DNA of 64,000 bases from Saccharomycopsis phalli (taxonomy: Eukaryota > Ascomycota > Saccharomycetes > Ascoideales > Saccharomycopsidaceae), in contig CP073212.1 of the NCBI GenBank assembly GCA_020342235.1, positions 1,054,001 through 1,118,000 of the forward strand. Reading direction: 5' to 3'. The position numbers and the translations under genes are program-made. The notes beneath the pieces were generated by a model. It was given only the letters and a program-made list of their open reading frames with translations. It searched no databases and was not told the origin of the DNA. This document shows, piece by piece, positions 1 to 10,400 of the stretch. Numbering within the stretch: the first letter of the stretch is position 1; each line of letters begins with the position of its first letter.

Positions 1-794
1 TACCTTGACAAGAGATTGGATATATGGAGTCAAGTTAATGTCTCTTACAATATTTACCAGGCTATATGGTAGAGTCCAGTGAGGAAAATAGTCAGGGCAA
101 TGGGTTTCGCACATAGGCAGGTGCCCAGCATTTTATTGTGTTGCTTAAAAGAATTGTCCAGTACTAATGTGTAAATTCAACATTTTATATTGCATTCATC
201 TATAAAGGTAAACTTGGGCTTGTTTGTGAGGCCATTGGCTATTTTTCCTGAGACCCAAATATTATACGTGGGTAAGATGAATTGTGAAATTTCAAAGAGA
301 TTTTGCAACAGGGCACTTGGGATTGAACGCTGGATTAAACTCTTTCACAATGGTGTATACTAAACTTCCCACCAAGGTAACTAGTCGAGGGTTAAACTTT
401 GAAAGTAAAGGGTTTTGAGAGAATTGTGTATGGCAACCTTTCATGACTGGTGAAGCATGGTTCTAGCCATGAATTTTTGCACTGAGTATCTTTTGACGGC
501 ACTTTGGTATTTACTATTAATGGATGAAATTCAAATTGTCATAACATGGTAGTATTTTGTACCACAAAGGATGGCCAGTGGATAAGCCGAGGCGAAAATA
601 AGGTGGATAACAATGAATGAATGGGAAATGAAAAGTAGAATCGACATCAATGAGGCAATGGGAAATGGAAAAATCAAGATAGATATCATTGAGTGAGAAG
701 TCCAAATGGAAAAGTAAGTTGGATCAATGAGTGAATAGTCCAAATGCCAAAGTAAGTTGGATCAATGTGTTATGGGAAATGGAAAACTAACCAT
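1..794. other. Gene-free left edge with a short tandem duplication
   Basis: No credible gene is visible. At about 699-772, just past the stop codon of the minus-strand RraA-like gene, a unit of about 37 bp (key motif AGTAAGTTGGATCAATG) occurs twice with a few differences. The rest is AT-rich and unremarkable. Confidence 0.5.
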
Positions 795-1502
795 TTACAA
801 CCCCTTGCGCCGCTCCTTCATCGAATTCCCCGCCAGCTTCCCCGCCTTGATATCCTCAGCAGCAAGAGCATCAGCAGCAGCGCGTTTTGGAAGATACTCA
901 AGCACCTGATCCACGAGCTCAGGCCGGCTGGAAGGCACTCGAACCACGCCAAATTCGTCACCAACAATAACATCACCTGGACAGACGACTTCGCACTGCT
1001 CAAGAACCACTTGTATTGGCTCGTTGATCGCCACCACCTTCAAGAACGTCTTTGGCGACGTCACCCCAAGTCCGTACGCATACACCGGGTAATCCAAGTC
1101 GCGGTGTTCTTGTACATCTCTGATTCGACCCAACACCACTGTACCAGCGGCTTGCAAGTACTTTGCTCGAGTAGACATGAGTCCTCCGTAAAGTGCGCTA
1201 TTGCTCTTGACGTACGGAGCGCCGGTTGTTTGAAGCTCCGGGGTCAAGCCAATGACAATAACCGACCCGGAAGGCACAGTATCAATATATGGCTCCTTGA
1301 TTGCCGGTCGTGAGTCGCTAAGTGGCGCGTAAATCACAGTGTAAGCTGGACCATGGAACCCCCGGTTCGGGGCCGAGAACCGGGTCAAGTTTGGGAGAAA
1401 ACCGCCCGTGGCGTCGCCAAATTTAATTAGTGCGTCGGCAATATCGCAGGGCGAGAATTCTGCCAATGTTTTTATCGCTGATTTTGAAATGGGTTGCAAC
1501 AT
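795..1502 (-). CDS. RraA-like / 4-hydroxy-4-methyl-2-oxoglutarate aldolase family protein
   Basis: The product resembles the RraA fold family that includes class II HMG/CHA aldolases and yeast YER010C, which cleave 4-hydroxy-4-methyl-2-oxoglutarate or decarboxylate oxaloacetate with a divalent metal. Visible family features are the N-terminal FSPCDIADAL segment, the YGGLMSTRA loop and the strongly conserved VVLGRIRDVQEH segment, whose Arg-Asp pair contributes to substrate and metal binding, followed by the CPGDVIVGDEFGVVRVP strand pair. Starting at the ATG at 1502 gives 235 residues, close to the fungal family size; an in-frame ATG at 1571 would add 23 residues with no family match. Cytosolic location is inferred from the lack of a signal. 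The stop is followed by a short tandem duplication. The family is clear; the physiological substrate is not. Confidence 0.85.
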   Translation of the reverse strand: MLQPISKSAIKTLAEFSPCDIADALIKFGDATGGFLPNLTRFSAPNRGFHGPAYTVIYAPLSDSRPAIKEPYIDTVPSGSVIVIGLTPELQTTGAPYVKSNSALYGGLMSTRAKYLQAAGTVVLGRIRDVQEHRDLDYPVYAYGLGVTSPKTFLKVVAINEPIQVVLEQCEVVCPGDVIVGDEFGVVRVPSSRPELVDQVLEYLPKRAAADALAAEDIKAGKLAGNSMKERRKGL

Positions 1503-1696
1503 TTCAAAAATTGGTTGGGTGAATAATCGGATGCAAGATACAATTTCGCCCAACATGCACCCATGTACCAAGACTTACCCGATAATGTTGCCGGGGGAAT
1601 GGAGATGTGACGAGACTGTTATTTTGCAGATGTTGACGACGGGTCTAATGGGGTTTATAGCTGCATTTTCGACTTGCCATGTAGTGATTGATGTTT

Positions 1697-1736
1697 CATG
1701 GGAATATAAGGGAATTCATGGGAATATAAGGGAATT
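1697..1736. repeat. 20-bp perfect tandem duplication
   Basis: Two adjacent identical 20-bp units beginning CATGGGAATATAAGG, ending in the same TTC context. It is an example of the short tandem duplications seen in most intergenic regions here. Confidence 0.8.
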
Positions 1737-1829
1737 CACTAGACTCTATATCCAATCTCTTCTAAGGCAATGGTCTAGCAAGTCAGTTTGTATAGATAAA
1801 GTCGAGGAAATCGTAGTCTGACGTTGGAC

Positions 1830-1925
1830 AAGCTATATTTAGCCATTTGCAACTCGTATCCTAGTTGCTATATCACAATTCCAGTTGTATTGTCTAGTCC
1901 ATTGACTTGAGTTATCACACTGTGC
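1830..1925 (+). repeat. Dispersed TATCCTAGT-core repeat, copy 1
   Basis: Shares the layout AGC..ATATT..AGCCATTTTGC.AACTCGTATCCTAGT..TATA...ACA with four other places in the window, all on the + strand. After the core, this copy and the 17.7-kb copy also share TATTGTCTA and a GACTT.AGTTATCACA segment, so the unit is about 100 bp. No coding potential. The family is not identified; it could be the remnant of a mobile-element end. Confidence 0.6.
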
Positions 1926-2384
1926 ATGCCATTTGACGAGTGTTTTTTATTTATGAATCCCAATGCAGAATTGCAGTTGGAAAACCTAGTCAGTAAATGG
2001 CTGAGATAAATGTTTATTGAGCCGTTTGTTGTGTACTGGAATGAATGAGACTAGCATGAAATGTTTACTGAACCGTTTGTCGTGTGTACTGGAATAGGCG
2101 TGAAAAGTCCAATGCCTGATAAAGTCTCAAAAACCAGACTAAATCAAGTCAAAGGAGATTCATTGAACATAATGCCTTTGCCACAGCCAAGTTTTGGCCA
2201 AGCTTTTCAAATACCAAAGAGAATTGTGCAGTTCTTCCGGTGAAGTCATGACTCTAAAAATTCTTTGAGCCTGGTGTAGCTATAGCATATGGCTCAATAT
2301 TAACATATAGGTAGAACCAAGATCCAATTGCTCAATTCCAAGTACACAACGAGATGCGTAGCCATATATCATCTTAGTATAAGC

Positions 2385-2445
2385 CATGTCTTTTTCCAGC
2401 CCTAAACGCAAGTAGCATGTCTTTTTCCAGCCCTAAACGCAAGTA
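2385..2445. repeat. 30-bp tandem duplication
   Basis: Two adjacent near-perfect copies of a 30-bp unit containing CTTTTTCCAGCCCTAAACGC. Confidence 0.8.
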
Positions 2446-2583
2446 ATGTCATTATCATTCAAATATTGATTAAAACTCTGCAATTGCTGAATCCTCAATA
2501 CACTGTATCACACAATTGGTAATGTGCTTAATATTTGCCCAACGTAATTCATATCAACTATGTAATAAAAGAGACCAAATTGT

Positions 2584-2632
2584 AGCAATATATTCTAGCC
2601 ATTTTGCACACACGTATCCTAGTCATTTTACA
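2584..2632 (+). repeat. Dispersed TATCCTAGT-core repeat, copy 2
   Basis: AGCAATATATTCTAGCC followed by ATTTTGC and CACGTATCCTAGT matches the consensus of the five-copy dispersed family. Similarity fades soon after the core. Confidence 0.6.
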
Positions 2633-4074
2633 TGGTACAACATGTATACATGCAATGTTTAAGTAACTGGACGCATCTACAGTCGCTTATTAGAAACGAT
2701 CCTAGGAACCATACTATCGTCAATGATTAGCTCAACGGTTTTATAAGTGCATATTATGCAGTACCTGATAATCCTACCGCAAATCTTTGAGCTAATTCAC
2801 TGAAAATCCACTAAAAATCTACCACAAATCCTCTGTAAATCTATTATCAACCCACGGCAAATCTAGTACCAATCCATTGCAAATCCTAGCAATAATCGTG
2901 CGGCTGATCCTGTACCTCAAAGATTGCCAATGGCTATATATGGTAGATGCTGCTAATTAGGTATTCCGTTTTGGTACAATACTTTGGTTAACCATAGGAA
3001 TCAACTTGGTGTGCTCTGATTGAACCCGATTGGAATCATCAATAAATCCCACAAAGATACAATTATACAAAAATTATAAATAATAATACAAGGATAATCT
3101 ATACCAAGTTGATACTCTTCATAAGCCTATCTTCATCCATGTCCAACTACACGTGTTTCCACATCTGAATCGCAAAGACTCAATGACATAACACATGATC
3201 TGCGCAAATCGCCAGCTTTTCACGAGACGTAGCGTCCAATTGGGTAAAACGTAACCGAAAAAAAAAAAAATATGTCGCCAACAGTGCCTAGTTGCCTATT
3301 GTATTGGTAATGCCTCGTTGCTTATTGTATTGGTATTATTATTATTATTGTATTGGGAATGCCATTGAGCAAGACTGCAGAAATGATAGTACACCAGGGA
3401 AAAGCCACGGTGAAAAGTAGGCTGGGTCACAACAGGACTAGCATGACTTGTGATTCAGGCTGAGGAAATGTAGGGCTTGCTAGTTGATATTAGATTTCAA
3501 ACATGGCGTTGCGGTGAGACAATGATTCATGTAGAGACAATGTAGAGACCATTGTTCGCTAGTGGAATTGACGGAAGATGCAAAGAATCATGTCTTGGAA
3601 ACTTAATGTCTGAGACATGAGTAGTTCTATACGATAAAGAGTAAGAAAGTTTAATGGAGTACAATGGAGCGATGAATGCTATACGATGGAATGAGGAGTA
3701 GGTAATGGAGAGAATGGAGAGAATGGAGAGAATGGAGATTAGGTGGAAATATCGGTAAAGAGTGGCTGTTGGTAGTGAATGGATTAGTTGTAGTGTCGAG
3801 AAATATTGCTTCTCTGGTTAGTGTTGTAGCGAGATGTCATTAATTGGATACAGACTATCCTATATGTTTTAATCCTTTGGAATTTAATGACTGATTAATG
3901 ATCAAGTGATTCCTTCCAAGTTGTCCTCTATCTGTTAAAGTGACTTCCTTTTATAGTTATTACATTTACGTCTAGTGTAACTCTGTCATAATACACTGGG
4001 TATGATGTAGGCGGAGCCTTTTGTATCATATCCCACGGCACCTGATATCACGACAGTAAAGATGACATACGGAT

Positions 4075-4284
4075 ATTAGACATTACGTTAGACATTACGT
4101 TAGACACTCGGTTAGACACTCGGTTAGACACTCGGTTAGACATTACGTTAGACACTCGGCTAGACATTACGTTAAGATATCAAATTAAGATATTACGTTA
4201 ACACACACATTGAGATATTACGTTAAGATATTAAGTTAACACATACATTAAGATATTACGTCAACACATTAACACATTACGTTA
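4075..4284. repeat. 12-bp minisatellite downstream of the AAA gene
   Basis: Alternating units TTAGACATTACG and TTAGACACTCGG grade into TTAAGATATTACG and TTAACACAT variants. It lies about 70 bp beyond the stop codon of the minus-strand AAA gene. It has the mosaic of unit variants expected from slippage and unequal exchange. Confidence 0.85.
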
Positions 4285-4351
4285 TACAGGTACCCAGTAC
4301 AGGCAAATCACACTCATACACCACACTCCAACATCAGCTCAACCATATCCG

Positions 4352-7300
4352 TCACGAATTGCCATAATTCTGCGACCACTGAGTAAACTTATTCAACGTT
4401 GCCGTCCCCACGCTCCTCTTTACAGCCGTAGGATTAAACCCAGCCATACCTTTTGCTGCCAACTCACACACCTCTTTGCAAGTACACCCGCTGGTCATGG
4501 CGGCAAAATACTCCGTCTCTCGTAGCCCAGAGACCCGGAGAATCGCACGACGGGACTCATGGTCGGGAATCGAGACGTACTTCTTGCTGCCAAAGCCGCG
4601 GCACAACGCCAGATTCAAATCCCATGGTCTTGTTGTGGTGGCAATGACGGCAACGCCGCTGGTGCGAATCATCTGGAGGAAGAACGACGTGGTTCCTGGC
4701 GGAAGTGCCTCGAGATCATACACACATACAATTGCCGGAGCCAACTGGCGGGCCAAGAACCAGAGATTGCGGACGATCTCGCGCGTCAATACCCCGGCTT
4801 CGATGACAAAGGCGATACATTTCGACTCCTTGCAAATGGTCTTGCTGATCATGTCCTTGCCATTGTCCTTGGGGCCGTACAACAACACTGGGTCGCCCAA
4901 CGGAAGCTTCTGGAGCTGGGTGTCGATGATGTTCTCCTTGAGCCACGCCTTCAACGGCGCATACCCACAGATATCCGACCAGTTGCTGTCGACGGTGTGC
5001 AAGAGGCACGTGCGGATCAACCGACGGCACACTTTCTGATCGTTCACGTTTCCACACCGCGCAAGAACCTTCTCGATGCGCTCCTTGATGTACCTCTTCT
5101 TGTTGTTGCGCTTCTCCTCCTGCTCTTTTTTCGGCTGCTGTTGCGTCATGGCGTACTTGGGCTTCGGACTGCTATGTGGAGATCCCGTGTACGAGTTTGG
5201 GAACGGGCTCGAGAAAAACGACAATCCAGGCGAGTTTGGATGCAGGCTCTGTGCTGCCGCGAGATTGGGCGCCTGGAACGACGCCTTGAGCTCCTGGAGC
5301 TTCGGTTCGCGCGCCGCAACCGCCGGCGGGTTCGGCTGGTCGACGCGGCCGGACCCGAGCGGCACACGCGGCGGCCCAAGCCCAAGCTCGCGGGCCTCGG
5401 TGGGGAGCTCGGGGAGAACCGCATACAAGTCGCGAGGACGCGGAGCAATGGTTTCCAACGAGAAATTATCCATCTCGCTCGACCAGTCGAGTAAGCTCAG
5501 ACGGTTTGTCCATGTTTCCTCCCGCTCAAGGAACCGCTTGACCTCGTTTTCAAACAACTTGCTCGACCCAACCGACGCCCGGAAATCGTACTTGCTCTGC
5601 AAATCGTCCATGAGCATTTTCAATTGCACGCCTTGTTTTCCTTCTGGGACTGGTTTTTCATTAAATGTCTTTTCATTAAATGTCTTTTCATTAAACTTTA
5701 TTGGCTCTTCGTTTATTGGCTCTTCGTCTGGTCGTCCGTCGAGGGCCATTTCCCGAGGTGGAGTGACGTCCTGGACAATGAGTGGAGGCGAAATCGGCGT
5801 AGAGAGAATGGCAGTTGAGAGAACGGCATTGGAGAGAACGGCAGTGGCGATCTTTGGAGGAGATGTCATTGGAGGGGGCATCATTTTGGGAGTGCTCACT
5901 GGAGTGGGTTGTGTCGAAGAGAGGTCTTTTGGTCGAGATGGCTTGTCAGTGACTTGGAAGTCGTGTGGATTACCATCTAGGCTTGGTTTGACCTTTTCAA
6001 TTGGGGACTTGGACTTTGCAATTGGCGACTTGGACTTTTCAATTGGCGACTTGACCTTTTCAATTGGCGACTTGGACTTTTCAATTGGGGACTTGGACTT
6101 TTCAATTGGCGACTTGGACTTTTCAATTGGCGACTTGACCTTTTCAATTGGCGACTTGGACTTTTCAATTGCTGTATTGCTATGTATTTGAGGTTTTCGA
6201 CCATCCTGACTAACCTTTCGATCACCCTGAACCCGCTTCACTTCCACCGAATGCCCCTTCCTCTCTTGAACAACCTTCTCCCCTTGACTCCCCTTTCTCC
6301 CCTTTCCTTCTCCATCCTTGCTTATCAGATAGTCAGAGTGCGAAAGCTTCAATAGAGACAACTTCGGAACCTCCGACTTCAACACATCAGAACCCTCCTT
6401 AAACGACTTCTTCGCCGGCGACCTGGTCTTCTTTCTCAGCCCAATAAACTTCTTAGGACCCCGCGGCTCTCTAGGCAGACACACCATTTCCGTGTCCAGA
6501 AAATCAAGATCTGGCAGCTGGAACTTCTCTAGCATCTCTGTAAACATCCCAGTAAGCTTCCCTGGCTTCTTGTGCGGCTTCTCCAGGCCCTTGTCAACAC
6601 CTTTCTTTGGTTCCTTTTCAAGACCCTCCTCAGGACCCTGCTCAGGACCCTCAGGACCCTGTTCAGGGATCTTCTCATACACCAGCGGTGCCTCATCATA
6701 CATATCTGGCAAATCGTTCTCCATTGGCGGCGAATCGGCCTCCAATTTCTCAAGAAACTCCGGAAACTCGAGCAACTCAGGGTACTCGGGGAAATTCTCC
6801 AAGTGCTTCAACTCCGTCAACTCCCGCTTCGGCAACTCAGGCAACTCCTTACTGTGGAACGGAAGCCCGGGCAAACCCCTCAAGTCTCTGGTCTCGTGCT
6901 TCTTTGGAATTGGCGGAGGTACGTCCACTGGGCGCATGCTGAGGTCGTGAGGTACGGCTGGAAGAGACGCAGTTGGAGGAGGGGTCATAGGAAACGCATT
7001 GGGGAGGTTTGGCGGCCGGATGTCGTGTTCTGACAGTTCCAACGAGCTGAAGTCGACCAGGAGACGGTTGATGACGACGTTGTCGTTTGCAGAGGACCAT
7101 TTCAGAACACTCAATTCCGGTTGCTTCGAGGTACCCCGAGGATCTAGCGTTGGAGCTTCTGTGCTGTCTGAGGATGGATTCTCTGGAGGAGTTGATACTG
7201 GGGTGGGGAGCGAGTCTTTTGGTCTGGCTGGCTTTGTATGAAGCCTACTGATGATGTTTTTTAGCTTGTACAATTCGGGCATTCTAGGGTGGGGCTCTGA

Positions 7301-8812
7301 CTTTGTGTTTTCCAGGCTCTTGTCTTGGCTTGGTACATTGAGTCTCTCCAGCTGTTTACTTGTATCTATTCTCAATTCCATTTTATTTTTGGCCTTTTCC
7401 TTGGGGATACTCTTTACCTTTTCCTTAGGGATACTCTTTTCCTTGGGGATACTCTTTTCCTTTTCCTTGGGGACACTCTTTGCCTTTTCCTTTAGAATGC
7501 TTTTTGGAAATCTCTCCTTTGGTATGCTTGCTGCCTTTTCCTTGGGAATGCTTGGCATTTCTTTTACATCATCAACCTCCATGCTTGTTACTTCATTCAT
7601 GCTGCCTGTTTCCATCTCATTGTCCCTGTCACTCAAATTAGTTTCCCCACTGGTACCGCTTCCTCGCTTTGTCTCTTCGCTGGTATCGCTTCCTCGCTTA
7701 TAATTGATGCACTTGTCATTACTGTGTTGGTTTTCGCATTCAATCTTCTGATAACCCAACTTGTCAGTCATGTCGTAGATGGTCTTTTCACTTGTGCTCT
7801 TGCCGATTGTGGGTTTTTCCATGAATTTTTCAGTAAACTTTTCAGTGGTATACATTTCAGTGGTGGCCTTGCCAATCGCGCTCTTTCCAATCATGTTCAT
7901 TTCAAGCATACTCTTGTCACTGGTGCTCTTTCCACTCAAACTCTTTTCACTCATGCTATTTTCACTGGTACTCTTTCCAATCATGCTCTTGTCACTGGTA
8001 CTCTTCCCACTCATGCTCTTGTCACTGATGCTCTTTCCAATCATGCTCTTGTCACTGGTACTCTTCCCACTCATGCTCTTGTCACTGATGCTCTTTCCAA
8101 TCATGCTCTTGTCACTGGTACTCTTTCCGCTGCTCATTTCACTTGTGCTCTTGCCACTCATACTCTTGTCACTCGTGCTCTTGCCACTCATGGTCTTTCC
8201 AATCATGTTCGTTTCAAGCATACTCTTGTCACAGGTGCTCTTTCCACTGCTATTTTCACAAGTGCTCTTCTCACTGCTGGTTTCACTCATGCTCTTTCCA
8301 GTCACACTCCGTCCAATTGCGCCCCGGGATACCCCGTTGTCAGACACAATCTCGCCGGCTAGCCCCCGCTTGGTACCCATCTTGTACTGGCCCGATCGCA
8401 TGTCATAACGACTGACAATCAACTTCTCAAAACAGTAGTGGGCACGCACGCTGGTCTGCTTGTGGAGATGGATAAGACTGTCAAAGACACTCAACTCGGA
8501 CTTGTCGAGAAGCAGAACGTCTGCCGTACGGAACTTGTCGGGAAACTGGACCTTCATCGTGATGAAGGTGCTACCTATGAATGTGTGCAAGTTCATCCAA
8601 CGTTTGTATGCCGACTCGACGTCCAGGGAGATTTCAAACACGACGCAGTTCTGAAAGTGCGAGTAGCAGAGACTCTCGCAGTCCCTGAGGTTGCGCAAAA
8701 ACGATGCTGTCAAGTCCACCTGGAAGTTCATGGCATGACTTTTTTGCCCGAGCCAAGGGATATATATCACCGCTGGACATTTGCCCGGGCGCAGGAATGT
8801 GCATAACAACAT
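4352..8812 (-). CDS. Large repeat-rich degenerate AAA protein (Sap1/Yta6-type pseudo-ATPase)
   Basis: The protein has 1486 residues. The last 240 or so align by eye with the C-terminal AAA domain of Sap1/Yta6 (fidgetin/spastin clade): NWSDICGY matches the WEDIAG entry, and the end TLNKFTQWSQNYG matches the clade's C-terminal helix. The catalytic set is eroded. Walker A reads GPKDNGKD (about residue 1313) with Asp for Ser/Thr; Walker B reads CVYDLEAL without the Asp-Glu pair; sensor 1 has ATTTRPW without Asn; the arginine-finger region reads LCRGFGSK; and the segment after Walker B is shortened. Upstream lie three slippage-type arrays: KSTSDKSM-like units (about 7780-8330), SIPKEK units (about 7380-7560) and nine KSPIEKS units (about 5990-6175), plus long Pro/Leu/Glu-rich stretches. 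The first about 130 residues are non-repetitive and unassigned. The first in-frame ATG is used; an ATG at 8731 is also plausible. Probably a scaffold rather than an active ATPase (inference). Divergent from the SRAP gene. Confidence 0.8.
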   Translation of the reverse strand: MLLCTFLRPGKCPAVIYIPWLGQKSHAMNFQVDLTASFLRNLRDCESLCYSHFQNCVVFEISLDVESAYKRWMNLHTFIGSTFITMKVQFPDKFRTADVLLLDKSELSVFDSLIHLHKQTSVRAHYCFEKLIVSRYDMRSGQYKMGTKRGLAGEIVSDNGVSRGAIGRSVTGKSMSETSSEKSTCENSSGKSTCDKSMLETNMIGKTMSGKSTSDKSMSGKSTSEMSSGKSTSDKSMIGKSISDKSMSGKSTSDKSMIGKSISDKSMSGKSTSDKSMIGKSTSENSMSEKSLSGKSTSDKSMLEMNMIGKSAIGKATTEMYTTEKFTEKFMEKPTIGKSTSEKTIYDMTDKLGYQKIECENQHSNDKCINYKRGSDTSEETKRGSGTSGETNLSDRDNEMETGSMNEVTSMEVDDVKEMPSIPKEKAASIPKERFPKSILKEKAKSVPKEKEKSIPKEKSIPKEKVKSIPKEKAKNKMELRIDTSKQLERLNVPSQDKSLENTKSEPHPRMPELYKLKNIISRLHTKPARPKDSLPTPVSTPPENPSSDSTEAPTLDPRGTSKQPELSVLKWSSANDNVVINRLLVDFSSLELSEHDIRPPNLPNAFPMTPPPTASLPAVPHDLSMRPVDVPPPIPKKHETRDLRGLPGLPFHSKELPELPKRELTELKHLENFPEYPELLEFPEFLEKLEADSPPMENDLPDMYDEAPLVYEKIPEQGPEGPEQGPEEGLEKEPKKGVDKGLEKPHKKPGKLTGMFTEMLEKFQLPDLDFLDTEMVCLPREPRGPKKFIGLRKKTRSPAKKSFKEGSDVLKSEVPKLSLLKLSHSDYLISKDGEGKGRKGSQGEKVVQERKGHSVEVKRVQGDRKVSQDGRKPQIHSNTAIEKSKSPIEKVKSPIEKSKSPIEKSKSPIEKSKSPIEKVKSPIEKSKSPIAKSKSPIEKVKPSLDGNPHDFQVTDKPSRPKDLSSTQPTPVSTPKMMPPPMTSPPKIATAVLSNAVLSTAILSTPISPPLIVQDVTPPREMALDGRPDEEPINEEPIKFNEKTFNEKTFNEKPVPEGKQGVQLKMLMDDLQSKYDFRASVGSSKLFENEVKRFLEREETWTNRLSLLDWSSEMDNFSLETIAPRPRDLYAVLPELPTEARELGLGPPRVPLGSGRVDQPNPPAVAAREPKLQELKASFQAPNLAAAQSLHPNSPGLSFFSSPFPNSYTGSPHSSPKPKYAMTQQQPKKEQEEKRNNKKRYIKERIEKVLARCGNVNDQKVCRRLIRTCLLHTVDSNWSDICGYAPLKAWLKENIIDTQLQKLPLGDPVLLYGPKDNGKDMISKTICKESKCIAFVIEAGVLTREIVRNLWFLARQLAPAIVCVYDLEALPPGTTSFFLQMIRTSGVAVIATTTRPWDLNLALCRGFGSKKYVSIPDHESRRAILRVSGLRETEYFAAMTSGCTCKEVCELAAKGMAGFNPTAVKRSVGTATLNKFTQWSQNYGNS

Positions 8813-9162
8813 GAGACACCATGCTTAATGAGACGTTGCAGAGTTTACTCCTGGAGTGTGCTTGGCTGCGATTTGCGGAGGGCGATTTTTGAGAAGCACC
8901 AGCGGATTTGGCTTGGCCATACGCTTGATATTCCTTTGGCATCACCGCTACGCGTCTCCCGCGCTTGTTCTCGACTCCTGTACCTGAAACTCACTCTCCT
9001 TTTGTTCCCACAAGGTGTAAGACACTAGTGCCTAGGTCCGCTGGCATCTTTTACCCATCTTCAGGAACTCGCGTATTCGTGCATGACAGTACCTCCAGCC
9101 GCCTGCATTGTTCTTCCAGCCGCTTGCCATCTAAACGCACAATCCATTTTTCAGGAGCCAAC
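8813..9162. promoter_or_regulatory. Divergent promoter region between AAA and SRAP genes
   Basis: About 350 bp separates the two divergent starts and presumably holds both promoters. There is a TATATATA-like tract at 8759-8768, but it is within about 50 bp of the AAA start and cannot be assigned with confidence. No known operator was recognised. Confidence 0.35.
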
Positions 9163-10224
9163 ATGTGTGGTCGATACGCCTTTGCCATTGACTTTCAGCA
9201 CTTGGCGCAATATTTCGCGGAAAACAACGTGACAGTTGGGGACATTGATCTGGAGCATGCCAATTCTTCTTATAATATCTATCCCTCGGCACATGCCCCG
9301 GTTCTCACTGGCACTTTGGTCCGCTACATGCAATGGGGGATTACTACAAATATCACTCCAAAAGTAAATCCAAACGTCAGTACAAAAGTCAATCCAGAAT
9401 TCACTACAAAAGTAACTCCAGGCACTACTACAAAAATCATTTCAGACGTCACATCACGCATTATCACTCACAATGAACCTCCCAAAATCACTCACAATGA
9501 CCCTCCCCCACGCGGAAAAAAACCTCCCCTCCGCTTCAACGCCCGCAAGGAGTCCCTTAGATCAGGATTATGGCCCTTGTGGACTTCTCGCCGCTGCGTG
9601 GTGCCCAGCTTCGGCTACTACGAGTGGAACAAGGCCCCGTACTACGTCTCACAAAACGACGGAATCCCGCTATTCTTTGCTGGAGTCTGGACCCACGCCT
9701 CTGTAGACGGCCAGGATCTGTATTCTTTTGCCATCATCACCGGCCCTGCGTCTCTGAGGCTCCTGTGGCTACATGAACGAACTCCCGTGATCCTTGCCCC
9801 AGGAACTCCCCTGTGGACCACATGGCTCGATGGAAGCATCACCGACGCCCCACAGTTGCTTTCCGCATTGCCTATATGCCAGGACAGTCTCACATGGCAC
9901 ATGGTGGGCCCGCAAATCAACAGCACCAGGAACCAAGGCAAGCACTTGATCCTGCCAAGCGAGAGCATCGTGTCGTTGCTAGCCATTAAGCGGGAATCGC
10001 CGCCGATTGCAGGAGCCGCTGATCTGGATGGTATCCAGCCGGACGATCGTTCTAGGTTCCGTGATTCCAAAGTGGGCAAGCCGGCCAGGGAAAAGTCCAA
10101 AGCTTCCAGGGAAAAGCCCAGAGCCCACAAGGTGGAATCACAGTCCCGAGGATCAAGGCACAAGTTCCCTCGAGGGAGTCGCCCGTTTTCGGGGCCCATT
10201 GACCGCTTTTTCAAGCCCAGGTGA
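9163..10224 (+). CDS. SRAP-domain protein (HMCES/YedK family), abasic-site DNA-protein crosslinker
   Basis: Begins MCGRY, the hallmark of SRAP proteins: after removal of Met, Cys2 becomes the N-terminal nucleophile that crosslinks to abasic sites in single-stranded DNA. The start is therefore the ATG at 9163, although the frame is open further upstream. Other family residues are visible: YNIYPS (about 38-42), the NARKES motif (126-131), CVVPSFGYYEW (145-155, Glu active site) and LHERTPVIL (203-211, His). Between residues 62 and 122 there is an unusual Thr/Lys-rich insertion built of KVNP/TTKVTP-like repeats. The tail is basic and ends GPIDRFFKPR, which resembles a PCNA-interacting (PIP) motif except that Gln is Ser. 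Human HMCES is known to bind PCNA. A nuclear role at replication forks is inferred. The family is certain from the motifs. Confidence 0.92.
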   Translation: MCGRYAFAIDFQHLAQYFAENNVTVGDIDLEHANSSYNIYPSAHAPVLTGTLVRYMQWGITTNITPKVNPNVSTKVNPEFTTKVTPGTTTKIISDVTSRIITHNEPPKITHNDPPPRGKKPPLRFNARKESLRSGLWPLWTSRRCVVPSFGYYEWNKAPYYVSQNDGIPLFFAGVWTHASVDGQDLYSFAIITGPASLRLLWLHERTPVILAPGTPLWTTWLDGSITDAPQLLSALPICQDSLTWHMVGPQINSTRNQGKHLILPSESIVSLLAIKRESPPIAGAADLDGIQPDDRSRFRDSKVGKPAREKSKASREKPRAHKVESQSRGSRHKFPRGSRPFSGPIDRFFKPR

Positions 10225-10400
10225 AATTGTCGACTTAATGCAGCATTAGTCTGGATGGACCCGGCTCTATTGATTGGTGCAGATGGCAGCTCTATGCAGA
10301 TATCAACGGCCGTATGCAACAACCCAGTTAGCATAAATATTCATGCTTTTCTCTGAATAATTATACTTTGCTACACGTTGCCAGCACACACTAGTCAAAT

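Larger units (their letters stand above)
1503..4351. other. 2.8-kb gene-free interval with short repeats
   Basis: I see no gene. It holds a 20-bp direct duplication (1697-1736), two copies of the dispersed TATCCTAGT-core repeat (1830-1876, 2584-2632), a 30-bp duplication (2385-2445), a GAGAATGGA run (3703-3739) and a 12-bp minisatellite (4075-4284). The remainder is AT-rich without open frames of note. Confidence 0.5.

Noticed and set aside
5076-6191. Long + strand open frames (5076-6191, 4559-5494, 7724-8408) opposite the AAA gene
   Set aside because: They mirror the KSPIEK and KSTSDK repeat arrays and Ser/Lys-rich codons of the minus-strand gene and have no domain of their own.
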